Notes: generated by a model from the sequence alone, not told the origin. A DNA stretch of 64,000 bases from Fictibacillus nanhaiensis (GCA_016401345.1 JAEACG010000001.1:744001-808000); one strand, 5' to 3'. Shown: positions 18,081 to 26,706, counted from the first letter of the stretch. Numbers and translations are program-made.

Positions 18081-18133
18081 AACAAATTAACAGTATAAAT
18101 GCCAGGGTTCTGTATCCCTGGCTGGAAAAAGGT
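18034..18133 (-). ncRNA. Candidate small RNA or attenuated leader between thioesterase and gerKA
   Basis: A sigma-A-like promoter directs a transcript of about 100 nt that ends at the strong terminator at 18037-18080. The RNA would begin around 18133 and contain a first hairpin GCCAGGG/CCCTGGC (18101-18107 with 18116-18122), a short AU-rich spacer and the terminator hairpin. No reading frame of note lies within. It could be an independent sRNA or a leader that limits readthrough into gerKA. The sequence matches no RNA family that I recognise. Confidence 0.45.
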
Positions 18134-18139
18134 AACTTT

Positions 18140-18168
18140 ATTATAGCATCTTCTTTTAAAAATGCGAA
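18140..18168 (-). promoter_or_regulatory. Sigma-A-like promoter for the candidate small RNA
   Basis: On the minus strand: TTCGCA (18163-18168), 17-nt spacer, perfect TATAAT (18140-18145), downstream of the thioesterase stop and upstream of the terminator. Confidence 0.5.
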
Positions 18169-18207
18169 TCTTATGAACTGCAAAACACTAAAAATATATC
18201 TTTATAC

Positions 18208-18726
18208 TCACATTGGATCCCAAGGTTTTTTTACTCCGAACTCTTTGGCCAATTTCTTGCTTTCTTCTCTGCGCTTTTTTCTTGCAATTGCTCGTTCTGG
18301 CGCATGTTCATGGAGCCATTTTTCTTCTTCTGTTTCAGGTATAACTTTTGGCACTGGGGTCGGTTTACCCTCTTCATCTAACGCTACAAATGTTAGAAAG
18401 GAAACAGCGCAAACTTTTCGTTCTCCAGACAATAAATTTTCTGAAATCACTTTTACGAAAACTTCCATTGATGTTGTTTTCGTCCATGTCACGAAAGATT
18501 CCAAACAAACAGAATGTCCTTCTTTTATCGGCTGTAAAAAGTCAACCGAATCCGTTGAAGCTGTAACCACATTTTTTCGTGCATGTCGGATCGCTGATAT
18601 AGCTGCAACATCATCGATATAAGCCATCAATTTCCCTCCGAATAACGTACCATGATTATTTGTATCCGGTGGAAGTACTACTGAGGATTTTACTGTTCGA
18701 GATTCACGAACAAATTTTTCTTCCAT
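18208..18726 (-). CDS. Acyl-CoA thioesterase, hotdog fold (YkhA-like)
   Basis: Hydrolyses acyl-CoA to free acid and CoA in the cytosol. The single hotdog domain carries the family pattern NNHGTLFGGKLMAYIDDVA, with the catalytic Asp in IDD, and TASTDSVDFLQPI. The C-terminus is rich in Lys/Arg/Glu (ARKKRREESKKLAKEFG), as in YkhA/BACH-type single-domain enzymes. ATG 18726 is 8 nt after AGGAG and gives 172 aa, the same length I recall for B. subtilis YkhA; the frame is open further upstream without a ribosome site. Confidence 0.9.
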   Translation of the reverse strand: MEEKFVRESRTVKSSVVLPPDTNNHGTLFGGKLMAYIDDVAAISAIRHARKNVVTASTDSVDFLQPIKEGHSVCLESFVTWTKTTSMEVFVKVISENLLSGERKVCAVSFLTFVALDEEGKPTPVPKVIPETEEEKWLHEHAPERAIARKKRREESKKLAKEFGVKKPWDPM

Positions 18727-18787
18727 GATCAAAACTCCTATTCTTATCTCTTCATCACTAGTATATATTGAATGTCCAAAAGTTAAT

Positions 18788-18826
18788 GAAAGACCTCTGC
18801 TTAAACGTATAAGCAATGAGGTCTTT
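18788..18826 (-). terminator. Terminator-like hairpin after the phosphogluconate dehydrogenase gene
   Basis: Arms AAAGACCTC and GAGGTCTTT with an inner TGCTTA/TAAGCA pairing. The minus-strand tail is only moderately T-rich. Confidence 0.6.
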
Positions 18827-18840
18827 ATTAAGGCATTTTA

Positions 18841-19737
18841 TTATTTTTTCACGACTGCATGGCCACCAAATTCGTTACGAAGAGCTGCAACGACTTTACC
18901 GTGGAACGTGTCGTCTTCTAATGAACGGAAACGCATGAATTGTGATAATGCGATAACTGGAGCTGACGCTTGATAATCAAGAGCAGCTTCAACTGTCCAG
19001 ATCCCTTCACCTGAAGAATTCATCACACCGCGAATGTCTTCAAGTTTTGGCTGTTTGCTGAATGCGTTCTCCATCAGTTCGATCAGCCAGCTACGGATAA
19101 CTGATCCGTTATTCCATACTCTAGAAACTGCTTCATAGTCGTAATCGAAATCACTTTTATCTAAGATCTCAAAACCTTCTCCGATTGCTTGCATCATACC
19201 GTACTCGATTCCGTTATGAACCATCTTCAAGAAATGCCCAGAACCTGCACGCCCTGTAATCATAAATCCTTTTTCTACACAAATTTTTTCGTATAGCGGA
19301 GCAAGGTAGTTAACAGCATCGTCATCTCCACCCATCATGGCACAAAGACCGTAACGCGCTCCATCAGTTCCTCCACTCGTACCAACATCAACTAGATGGA
19401 TGCCTGATGCTTTTAGTTCCTCATATCGGCGAAGAGTGTGCTTGTACATGGAGTTACCAGCGTCAACGATAATATCTCCCTCTGTTAAATGTGGCTTCAG
19501 TTGTTCGATTACTTGGTCAACGATCTCTCCAGCTGGAACTAAAAGAATAACCGCTTTTCTTCCTGTAAAAGAATTAGCAAGCTCTTCGATCGAGTCAACA
19601 CCTTTAACACCTTCCGTTGAGATCTCTTTCACTGTATCTTTGTTAACATCTGTAGCGAAAACCGTATTCCCTTTATCATTCATATTCAGTGCCATATTGA
19701 AGCCCATTTTCCCAAGGCCGATTAAACCGATTTCCAT
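18841..19737 (-). CDS. gnd: 6-phosphogluconate dehydrogenase, decarboxylating (short NAD-type, YqeC-like)
   Basis: Converts 6-phosphogluconate to ribulose 5-phosphate and CO2. The N-terminal Rossmann motif is GLIGLGKMG, the substrate-binding block is DVGTSGGTDGARYG, and the C-terminal helical domain contains KMVHNGIEYGMMQ (catalytic Lys, His, Asn) and NSSGEGIWT. At 298 aa it belongs to the short form (about 300 aa, often NAD-preferring), not the ~470-aa dimeric NADP enzyme. ATG 19737 sits behind GGAGTGAT; a GTG four codons upstream overlaps that site. The gene is monocistronic. Confidence 0.9.
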   Translation of the reverse strand: MEIGLIGLGKMGFNMALNMNDKGNTVFATDVNKDTVKEISTEGVKGVDSIEELANSFTGRKAVILLVPAGEIVDQVIEQLKPHLTEGDIIVDAGNSMYKHTLRRYEELKASGIHLVDVGTSGGTDGARYGLCAMMGGDDDAVNYLAPLYEKICVEKGFMITGRAGSGHFLKMVHNGIEYGMMQAIGEGFEILDKSDFDYDYEAVSRVWNNGSVIRSWLIELMENAFSKQPKLEDIRGVMNSSGEGIWTVEAALDYQASAPVIALSQFMRFRSLEDDTFHGKVVAALRNEFGGHAVVKK

Positions 19738-19979
19738 TGTACATATCACTCCAATTTATGTATTTATAACTGTTTTGTATTATTCCACAAAATAAAGGCG
19801 ATTAACCTCTACTTGCAACACTGTCTATTAGAGTATCTAAAAATGAACAAAAAAACAATTATTTCAGTTCTTTTTATATGAAATAACAAAGAAAAATTAT
19901 AAAATCATAAACATTTGACCTGAACCTTTCTCATTTTGTCCACATAATCTATAGCATCATTATTGTTGGAGGACCTTTT

Positions 19980-20846
19980 ATGAAAAAAATTGTAATGCTG
20001 GCTTTGATTGGTCTCATGGCTCAACTCATAGATGGCTCTCTAGGCATGGCTTATGGAGTTACTTCTACAACTCTTCTCTTAGTAGTCGGGTTCTCGCCCG
20101 CTTTAGCCTCTGCTTCTGTTCACTTATCAGAAGTTGTGACATCTGCTGTCTCAGGCTACTCACACCTCAAATTCGGAAATGTAGATATGAAGACGGTCAA
20201 AAAGCTCGTCATCCCAGGCGCTATAGGTGCATTCTTAGGTGCTGCTTTTTTAAGTTACATTCCTTCTGCATTTATCAAACCGTACATCTCGTTATTTTTA
20301 TTAGGTCTTGGCTTTTATGTTCTGTTCCGCTTTTTACTGATAAAAGTAAAGGTGGATACAGAGACAGATTCTACAGAGAGCAGTGCTAAGCAAATGATGT
20401 ATCGTCCATTAGGGCTAATCGCTGGGTTTATGGATGCAACAGGTGGCGGTGGATGGGGACCGATAACAACTCCTATTCTGCTTACACAGAAAAACCTTAC
20501 TCCTAATAAAGCGATCGGCTCAGTAAATTTTAGTGAATTTGCAGTATCATTATCTGCTTCTATCGGTTTCTTTTTGTTTATCGGTTGGGAAACTTTGCTT
20601 TGGCAGGTCGTTGTTGCGATGATGCTAGGTGGGATCATTGCAGCTCCTTTTGCAGCGTGGCTTGTGCAAAAGTTAAAGCCAGCGCTATTAGGCGTATTAG
20701 CTGGTGGCTTAATAATCGTAACGAACTTAAGAACGATTTTGAACGAGTTTTTTTCTATAGATTTGTTTACAGAAATTTCAGCTTTGGTACCCCTACTTCT
20801 TCTATGGAGTATGTTGATCGTCTTTGCAGTTCGAAAAAAAGCTTAA
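19980..20846 (+). CDS. TauE/SafE-family membrane transporter
   Basis: A 288-aa membrane protein with about eight transmembrane helices in two halves, each with a conserved Gly-rich stretch (GSLGMAYGVT and DATGGGGWGPITTP), typical of the TauE/SafE (DUF81) family that exports sulfite, sulfoacetate or related anions. The start ATG follows GGAGG at 7 nt. No sulfur metabolism genes adjoin it, so the substrate is open. A 19-bp-stem terminator follows. Confidence 0.87.
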   Translation: MKKIVMLALIGLMAQLIDGSLGMAYGVTSTTLLLVVGFSPALASASVHLSEVVTSAVSGYSHLKFGNVDMKTVKKLVIPGAIGAFLGAAFLSYIPSAFIKPYISLFLLGLGFYVLFRFLLIKVKVDTETDSTESSAKQMMYRPLGLIAGFMDATGGGGWGPITTPILLTQKNLTPNKAIGSVNFSEFAVSLSASIGFFLFIGWETLLWQVVVAMMLGGIIAAPFAAWLVQKLKPALLGVLAGGLIIVTNLRTILNEFFSIDLFTEISALVPLLLLWSMLIVFAVRKKA

Positions 20847-20874
20847 GAAAAGCAGTGCAATATAGATCATAATA

Positions 20875-20917
20875 AAACAGGCAAAATGTCCATCATGGAT
20901 GGACATTTTGCCTGTTT
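20875..20917. terminator. Convergent terminator between TauE and DegV genes
   Basis: A 19-bp perfect stem (20875-20893 with 20899-20917) with a 5-nt loop lies between the two converging stop codons, just before the GGGGTCAGACCCC repeat. Confidence 0.85.
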
Positions 20918-20927
20918 GTAATTGTGT

Positions 20928-20940
20928 GGGGTCAGACCCC
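20928..20940. repeat. Copy 1 of the GGGGTCAGACCCC palindrome family
   Basis: GGGGTCAGACCCC, preceded by AATTGTGT. Its last C is the first base of the degV stop triplet on the plus strand. See the finding on the repeat family. Confidence 0.85.
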
Positions 20941-21782
20941 TATTCTTCAAACCAGAGGAGGCCGAGGGTGCCTGCGCCAACGTGGACGCCGATCGCAGGG
21001 CTCAGCTGCCCTAGATTGAATGTAATGTGTGGATACTTCTCTCTTAACAGGTGAAGCCAATCCTCCGCCTTTTCTGAGGAGCCGCTGTATACGACACTTA
21101 CACCATAAGCACCTTTATTTTCTGCCGCTTCATCAAACAAAGCGAGAACACGAGATTCTGCTTTTTTTAACGTTCTGATCTTTTCAAATGGTACAAGTGA
21201 ACCATCGTCAAAGGTAAGTATGGGTTTGATCTGAAGAAGATTTCCAACAAGGAAGCTTGCACCAGATAATCTACCACCTTTTCTTAATTGCTCAAGACTC
21301 CCGATGCAAACATAGCCTTTTACATGATCTGCTGTTTCACGCAGCATCGCAGCAATTTCCTGAGCTTCCAATCCTTCAGATTCAAGTTTCTTTCCTTTTA
21401 ACAAAAGTTGTTTCATTGATTCAGATAAAATCTTTGAATCTACAATATGTACTGGAAAATCTGCCATTTCCGCACCAAGTCTAGAACCATTGATCGTGCC
21501 GCTGAATTTTTCAGAAACATGTATGGCAATTCCACAATCATAGTTGTGTTTCAGCACTTCATAAAAGTCTGAGAACTCTCCAACTGTTGGCTGGCTCGTT
21601 TTTGGAAGTTCAGAAACACTTTCAAGTTTTGCATAAAATTCATCCGGGGTAATATCTACTCCGTCTTTATAAATTTTATCTTCCATTATGACAGATACAG
21701 GAATAATATGAATGCCAAGTTCTTTCGCTTCATCCTGTGTTATGCAGCTTGTACTATCTGTAATCCAAGCAATACGTGCCAT
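20940..21782 (-). CDS. DegV-family fatty-acid-binding protein
   Basis: Probable FakB-type protein that holds a fatty acid for phosphorylation by FakA in exogenous fatty-acid use. The 280-aa sequence has the family's N-terminal ITDSTSCI, TSQPTVGEF (lipid carboxylate-binding TSQP) and HVSEKFSGTINGS, and a C-terminal GPAIGVHVGAG-like block (here SPAIGVHVGAGTLG). ATG 21782 is 9 nt from a GGGGG ribosome site; an in-frame ATG at 21791 touches that site. The stop codon abuts a repeat element. No FakA gene is visible nearby. Confidence 0.9.
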   Translation of the reverse strand: MARIAWITDSTSCITQDEAKELGIHIIPVSVIMEDKIYKDGVDITPDEFYAKLESVSELPKTSQPTVGEFSDFYEVLKHNYDCGIAIHVSEKFSGTINGSRLGAEMADFPVHIVDSKILSESMKQLLLKGKKLESEGLEAQEIAAMLRETADHVKGYVCIGSLEQLRKGGRLSGASFLVGNLLQIKPILTFDDGSLVPFEKIRTLKKAESRVLALFDEAAENKGAYGVSVVYSGSSEKAEDWLHLLREKYPHITFNLGQLSPAIGVHVGAGTLGLLWFEE

Positions 21783-22008
21783 CTTGCACATCCCCCTTTA
21801 TCTCTCTATTTTTTATTAGATAGTAACAAGTGAATTCCTCTTTTATCAGGAAATATATTTTTGTTTCTAAATTAAACCTATATTTCAATAGTTTAAATAC
21901 TAGCACAGAGATACACATTGAAAACTAGATACTTTATACTACTCTTTAATGGAACTTATCGGAAATTTATATTAAAATAGGAGTAATGTAAGCTAAGGAG
22001 GCAGTACT

Positions 22009-22452
22009 GTGAAAGTGGTGGCAGATAGTAGAAATGTATTAATGGAAGTAGAGCGTATAGAGAAAGCGTTTAATGAGATCATGGACGTGATAAAGCCTGA
22101 GATATGGGAAGAAGAAGAGATTACTTCTACTCAATTCCAAATATTAAAGACTTTATCATCTCGTGAAAAATGGACGGTTTCCGAGATTGCTGACGCTATG
22201 AAAGTACGTGCAAGTGCTACTACCGTTATCATCGATCGACTCGTTAAAAGAGGATTAGTAGATCGTTATCGCTCTGACCTCGATCGAAGAATTGTATATG
22301 TGCAATTAAATGAAACTGGTTTAGTGGCATTTCATGCAATTCAAGAAAAAAGAAACGGTGTACTGATCAAGTACATGTCACAGCTCACTGATAAACAGCT
22401 TGCGGATATGGTTCAATGCATTGAACGCCTTTCTTCAATAGTAAAGAACTAA
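22009..22452 (+). CDS. MarR-family transcriptional regulator
   Basis: A 147-aa winged-helix DNA-binding protein. The helix-turn-helix is WTVSEIADAMKVRASATTVI, followed by the wing RGLVDRYRSDLDRRIVYVQL with the family's D-R-R signature. Flanking helices provide the dimer interface. Translation starts at GTG with AAGGAGG 7 nt upstream. The target is unknown; the divergent neighbour DegV and the downstream WYL regulator are candidates only by position. A terminator follows the gene. Confidence 0.9.
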   Translation: MKVVADSRNVLMEVERIEKAFNEIMDVIKPEIWEEEEITSTQFQILKTLSSREKWTVSEIADAMKVRASATTVIIDRLVKRGLVDRYRSDLDRRIVYVQLNETGLVAFHAIQEKRNGVLIKYMSQLTDKQLADMVQCIERLSSIVKN

Positions 22453-22516
22453 TATTAAAAAACTGCTTATAACAATGACCGCAGATTAGTTTTCCTACCT
22501 TTCATACTACGAAATC

Positions 22517-22548
22517 AACACGTTATCCAATGGATTAACGTGTTTTTT
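22517..22548 (+). terminator. Terminator of the marR gene
   Basis: Stem AACACGTTA/TAACGTGTT with inner TCCA/TGGA pairing, then six T. Confidence 0.85.
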
Positions 22549-22664
22549 AATTTATTCTTACTTTGTTTGGATAAACTCTAACATTTCAGCATATTTGTAC
22601 GATATAACATACAAAGACTAGTACAAAAGTTTTAATATATGAATATTTCAATTAGGGGTCTAAC

Positions 22665-23618
22665 ATGTCAAAAATAAAAAGACTGGAACGGTTACTGCTT
22701 TCCATAAACTCTAAAAAGCATTTTACCTTAAAGGAATTAGCTGATGAATTTGGAGTATCTACAAGAACCATTCAACGTGATCTATTAAATCTGATCGAGA
22801 TGGGCCTTCCAATCGTATCTGAATTCGGACCACACGGCGGATATCGCATCGAGAACGATCGTATTCTTCCTCCGATTGGATTTACCGAAATGGAGGCTTC
22901 CTCTATTCTATTTAGTTTGCAAGCATACACTGAATCAAGTTTTCCTTTTCAAACCCAAAGTAAATCTATTTTACATAAACTGCATCAGTTCATGCCAGAA
23001 GATGCTAAAGACAATTGGACTCAAATTCAAAAACGACTTTTGGTGCAGCTACCATTACCTCCAAAAAGTCAGGTTGCGCCAGTTATTCTTGAAGCTTCAA
23101 TCAAACAAAAGATTGTCACGATCCTATATACGATGAAAGAACAAAAAATGTATAGCAACATTCAACTGATTGGGCTTTATAGCGAAAATGGTGAATGGTA
23201 CTGTCCAGCATATTGTTACTCGCTCATGGATTATCACGTTTTTACACTATCAGATATCAAGCATGCTGTAATAAATTATGAACCAATAGAGGTAAAAGAT
23301 TTTACCGAGGTAACTATTCATAACTGGGCATCTCAAATCTCACCAAGAAACTATGTTAGACTCGAAGCAGATTTATTACTAGAAGAATTAACTTATTGTG
23401 AGTCTCACCCTTTTCTTAAGCAATTTATTACTATGAAACAAGATGGTTTATACAGTCTGACAGGAGATATTTTGGCAACTTATGTTGAAAAAGCTGCCGA
23501 GTATTTATGGCCATTGAAAACGAACATTTCCATAAAATCTCCGAGAGAAATTAAAGAGATTCATGCACGCTGGGCAAGGGAAATCTCTGCTCAATATGAA
23601 CTTATTTTAAATATGTAA
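22665..23618 (+). CDS. HTH/WYL-domain transcriptional regulator (YafY type)
   Basis: A 317-aa regulator. An N-terminal HTH_11 domain (FTLKELADEFGVSTRTIQRDL, about residues 20-40, then a wing GPHGGYRI) precedes a WYL-type ligand-sensing domain (about 140-220), where the signature reads GEWYCPAYCYS, and a C-terminal WCX-like part. WYL proteins bind nucleic-acid or nucleotide ligands and control stress or defence genes in known cases; the target here is unknown. The ribosome site AGGGGTCTAAC is only moderate. The gene lies alone between MarR and the YdjO-like gene. Confidence 0.88.
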   Translation: MSKIKRLERLLLSINSKKHFTLKELADEFGVSTRTIQRDLLNLIEMGLPIVSEFGPHGGYRIENDRILPPIGFTEMEASSILFSLQAYTESSFPFQTQSKSILHKLHQFMPEDAKDNWTQIQKRLLVQLPLPPKSQVAPVILEASIKQKIVTILYTMKEQKMYSNIQLIGLYSENGEWYCPAYCYSLMDYHVFTLSDIKHAVINYEPIEVKDFTEVTIHNWASQISPRNYVRLEADLLLEELTYCESHPFLKQFITMKQDGLYSLTGDILATYVEKAAEYLWPLKTNISIKSPREIKEIHARWAREISAQYELILNM

Positions 23619-23685
23619 TCAAATTGATACATATTTTTCCTCTTTTAGGCGTATACTATAAGTAGAACAGAAAAGGGGGATATCT

Positions 23686-23874
23686 ATGGCTTTTTTTTCA
23701 AAACAACCTGCAGAGCCGATTCCAGACGTAGAAACGAAGGTTTGGGCATGTACGAGTGATGGATGCTCATGCTGGATGCGCGCTGACTATTCTTTGCAAA
23801 AAGAACCGCAATGCCCCATTTGCAAATCAGCAATGAATGAAGAAATTCGTATGCTTCCAGAATTAAAGAGTTAA
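23686..23874 (+). CDS. YdjO-like small cysteine-rich protein
   Basis: A 62-aa protein with two Cys pairs (WACTSDGCSCW and CPICKS) that could form a zinc knuckle. The pattern WACxxxxCxCWMR...PxCPxCxS matches the B. subtilis YdjO family, named cold-inducible; the molecular role is unknown to me. ATG 23686 follows AAAGGGGG. A rho-independent terminator follows 18 bp after the stop, so it is a single-gene unit. Confidence 0.86.
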   Translation: MAFFSKQPAEPIPDVETKVWACTSDGCSCWMRADYSLQKEPQCPICKSAMNEEIRMLPELKS

Positions 23875-23892
23875 TGAAATAAATAGAATTCG

Positions 23893-23918
23893 GCCGGGTG
23901 ATTGCTGCCCGGCTTTTT
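23893..23918 (+). terminator. Terminator of the ydjO-like gene
   Basis: Stem GCCGGG/CCCGGC with a 9-nt loop and a run of five T. Confidence 0.88.
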
Positions 23919-24062
23919 CTATATTCAAATTTATAACGTTTTGGAGTTATCATTCTCTATCAACCGTATATAGAGTAAATATATTATTTGCTTTCCATCA
24001 TGCATGCCATCCTAAACGATAAATTTGTTTCTATTAATATTCATCACGCCTTCATGCTTCAT

Positions 24063-24088
24063 GTTTATCATCAATAGGTTCCGGGTAG
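24063..24088 (+). promoter_or_regulatory. Candidate sigma-B promoter of the YtxH-domain gene
   Basis: GTTTAT (24063-24068), 14 nt, GGGTAG (24083-24088), close to the general-stress sigma-B pattern GTTTAA-N12-15-GGGTAT, 34 bp before the ATG. The rest of the 248-bp gap upstream shows no gene. Confidence 0.6.
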
Positions 24089-24122
24089 GGTTTTATACAG
24101 ACTAAAAGGAGGATTCAATACT

Positions 24123-24704
24123 ATGCCTAACCATACAAACACAACAACGACTACTGCGGAACCGGTCTTTACACATTCCGATTTCCAAACACGAGATACT
24201 GCTGATACTAACGTTAGCAAGAAAAGTAATGCTTCTGGTTTTGCTACAGGTTTAGTAGTGGGAGGTCTTGTAGGGGCTGCTGCAGCATTGTTATATGCTC
24301 CTAAAAACGGAAATGAGTTTAGAAACGATCTTCGTGATTCGTCTATCAAATTGAAAGAACGAACGCAACAGATGAAAGATGAAACAATGCTAAAAGCAAA
24401 ACTTGGAACGATGGATGCTAAAGATACAGTTGCATCTATAAAAGAAAAATCCGGAAACCTTTCTCTTTCTGCACGTCAAAAGCTACAGGAAGCGAAGAAT
24501 ACGGCGACTGAGGTAAAAAGTGAAACACAATCTGCGATAGAAGAAGCAAAACAAGAGGCTGAAAAAGACAACTATCAAACCAACACGCAAACAAAAGCTG
24601 TTGTAACGCCTCGTACCCTTTCTTCCACTGATACACAGCAAAAGACAGGAACAGATTCTAGCTATGAAAAAAAACAAAGTGATATAAACAATAATACTTT
24701 TTAA
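24123..24704 (+). CDS. YtxH-domain general-stress protein
   Basis: A 193-aa protein. A Thr-rich N-terminus is followed by one Gly/Ala-rich membrane segment (ATGLVVGGLVGAAAALLYAP, about residues 40-60, the YtxH signature ending YAPKNG). A long charged, helical, coiled-coil-like region (about 65-155) and a polar Thr/Ser/Gln tail follow. It is probably anchored in the membrane with the helical part in the cytoplasm. YtxH relatives belong to the sigma-B stress regulon, and a sigma-B-like promoter is visible here. AAGGAGG lies 10 nt before the ATG. Function beyond stress association is unknown. Confidence 0.87.
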   Translation: MPNHTNTTTTTAEPVFTHSDFQTRDTADTNVSKKSNASGFATGLVVGGLVGAAAALLYAPKNGNEFRNDLRDSSIKLKERTQQMKDETMLKAKLGTMDAKDTVASIKEKSGNLSLSARQKLQEAKNTATEVKSETQSAIEEAKQEAEKDNYQTNTQTKAVVTPRTLSSTDTQQKTGTDSSYEKKQSDINNNTF

Positions 24705-24711
24705 TTCAGAT

Positions 24712-24743
24712 AAAAAGCCGCGACGTTAAGTCCGGCTTTTTTC
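24712..24743. terminator. Convergent terminator between YtxH and P-type ATPase genes
   Basis: Stem AAAAAGCCG/CGGCTTTTT with a T-run on the plus strand and a matching run on the minus strand. Confidence 0.8.
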
Positions 24744-24748
24744 TGTGG

Positions 24749-26617
24749 CTATTTTAATAAGCGGAGCCCATTTAAAATCACTAGTATCGTGCTTCCTTCA
24801 TGCCCGATCACCCCAAATGGCAACGTGAGGAACTGTAAATAGTTCGCACATAATAAAAATAAAATAACACTGATTGAAAAAATGATATTTTGTTTAATAA
24901 TTTTTGATAAACGTTCAGATAGTTGCATGGCATAAAGCAGCTTGCTTAGATCATTTTTTACGAGGATTACATCTGCAGTCTCAATGGCGGCGTCGCTTCC
25001 CATTCCCATCGCTACACCAACATCTGCTATAGCGAGAGCAGGTGCATCGTTCACACCATCACCGATCATAGCTACCACCGCTTCTTTATCTTTCCATTTT
25101 TTCACGGTCTTAACTTTATCTTCAGGCATGCACGAAAAACCTATTTCGTCTACCTTCGCGATTCTTCCGATCATTTCTGCTCCACGTTTAGAGTCACCAG
25201 TTAGCATGATCGTTAAAATTTGTTTTTCTTGTAGATCTTTTATCGCTTGAATGGTCTCTTCCCTTACAGTATCTCCTAGTAGAAAATAGGCTGTGAGCTG
25301 ATCATCAGCCGTTACATAGACAACAGTGTGTCCTGTTTCTTCTCCTTTGTCCTCTATCCTCATCAACAGCTCGCACTCTTGCTTTTCTGTTATATCAGTC
25401 CACTCACGATTTCCTATTTTCCATATAATATCTTGGATGTGAGCTTTCACACCCATTCCTGGAACATCCTCAAACGCATTCAGTTCTATAGGTTTTATTT
25501 CTTGATGAATTTTAAGATGTTCATTAATAGCTTTTGCAAGAGGATGTATGCTATTACTTTCAATTCCATGGATGATTGAGATCAACTCTTCTTTTGCCCA
25601 AGAAGAATGGAGAAACTCAGCATGTTTCACAGTGGGATGGCCTTTTGTTAAAGTACCTGTTTTGTCAAAAGCAATTACGTTCACTAAACTCAACTTCTCC
25701 AAAAATACACCACTTTTAAATAGAATCCCATTCTTCGCTGCGTTAGATAACGAAGCAAGTAATGCTGGCATTGTCGATGCTACAAGTGCACAAGGAGAAG
25801 CAACAACTAGTAGAACACAAGCTCGATATAAAGATTCGGAATAACTCCAAATACCAATCGATCCAGGCACTAGAAACGTTAAGGCTGCTGCCAGTAATAC
25901 GAAAAGAACATATTTTGTTTCAAACTCTTCAATCTTCCTTTGCACTGGCGGAGCATCACTTTGAGCGTTGTTCACTAAATCTATCATTCTTTGAAACACA
26001 GAGTCTTTCATGTGTTTCGTCACAGAAATCTCTAATAATCCAGATTGATTCAACGTTCCTGCTAATACTTCCGATGATGCGTAGACCTCTCGAGCAAGGG
26101 GCTCACCTGTTAGAGCGGATTCATTAATAAAAGAGTTCCCTTTTACGATGATTCCATCTGCAGGCACCCGTTCTCCTGGCTTAACCTTTATAAGGTTACC
26201 AGGTTCTAAGGAGGAAGCTTCCACTCTATATTCCTTATCCTCCATTAAAAGCCAAGCTTCTTCCGGCTGCAAAGAAATTAATGCTTTGATTTCTTTATCA
26301 CTTTTTTGTAAAGTGTACATCTCTAGCGCACCAGAATAAGCAAAGATCAAGATCAAAACAGCGCCTTCTCCCCAATAGCCGATCGCAGCTGATCCAATTG
26401 CGGCAAACATCATAAGAAGTTCAACATTCAATTGTCGCTCTTTAATGCTTTCCTGAATCCCCTCAACCGCTTTTGCATAGCCTCCTACGATGAAAGCTAA
26501 CAGATAAAAGAGCACATAATAAGGAGACTCTGAATACTTTTCCATCATCCATGCCGTTAATATGAAGATGCCAGACGTCGTTGCCATTAACAGTTGTGTT
26601 CGTGCAGAGAGTTCCAT
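24749..26617 (-). CDS. P1B-4-type heavy-metal ATPase (PfeT/ZosA-like)
   Basis: Membrane pump of 622 aa that exports a metal ion using ATP. It has no N-terminal HMA or Cys-rich metal-binding domain. Motifs in order: actuator loop TGEP, transmembrane SPC (SPCALVAS), phosphorylation site DKTGT, HP motif IHPLAKAI, MLTGD and GDGVNDAPALAIADVG. A late-helix HEGST follows. SPC plus HEGST defines the P1B-4 group, which includes the iron efflux pump PfeT (formerly ZosA) and cobalt pumps. A Fur/PerR-like box upstream favours ferrous iron. ATG 26617 follows AGGAGG at 9 nt. Zinc or cobalt specificity is not excluded. Confidence 0.9.
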   Translation of the reverse strand: MELSARTQLLMATTSGIFILTAWMMEKYSESPYYVLFYLLAFIVGGYAKAVEGIQESIKERQLNVELLMMFAAIGSAAIGYWGEGAVLILIFAYSGALEMYTLQKSDKEIKALISLQPEEAWLLMEDKEYRVEASSLEPGNLIKVKPGERVPADGIIVKGNSFINESALTGEPLAREVYASSEVLAGTLNQSGLLEISVTKHMKDSVFQRMIDLVNNAQSDAPPVQRKIEEFETKYVLFVLLAAALTFLVPGSIGIWSYSESLYRACVLLVVASPCALVASTMPALLASLSNAAKNGILFKSGVFLEKLSLVNVIAFDKTGTLTKGHPTVKHAEFLHSSWAKEELISIIHGIESNSIHPLAKAINEHLKIHQEIKPIELNAFEDVPGMGVKAHIQDIIWKIGNREWTDITEKQECELLMRIEDKGEETGHTVVYVTADDQLTAYFLLGDTVREETIQAIKDLQEKQILTIMLTGDSKRGAEMIGRIAKVDEIGFSCMPEDKVKTVKKWKDKEAVVAMIGDGVNDAPALAIADVGVAMGMGSDAAIETADVILVKNDLSKLLYAMQLSERLSKIIKQNIIFSISVILFLLCANYLQFLTLPFGVIGHEGSTILVILNGLRLLK

Positions 26618-26639
26618 TGGACTTCCCCTCCTGCTGTAT

Positions 26640-26654
26640 TGATAATAACTATCA
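26640..26654 (-). promoter_or_regulatory. Fur/PerR-type box upstream of the P1B-4 ATPase
   Basis: TGATAATAACTATCA matches the 7-1-7 Fur box TGATAATNATTATCA with one mismatch. It overlaps the likely promoter (TTAAGG, 18 nt, TATTAT on the minus strand), 23 bp before the start codon. Confidence 0.65.
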
Positions 26655-26669
26655 TCCTCAAGTACCCTT

Positions 26670-26706
26670 AAAAAGCAGAAATGCTGCCGTCTTTTACGAC
26701 AGCAGC
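26670..26706 (-). terminator. Terminator-like hairpin after the ABC exporter genes
   Basis: Arms GCTGCCGTC (26683-26691) and GACAGCAGC (26698-26706) with one G-U pair, followed on the minus strand by TTTCTGCTTTTT. It separates the ABC permease gene from the ATPase promoter. Confidence 0.45.
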
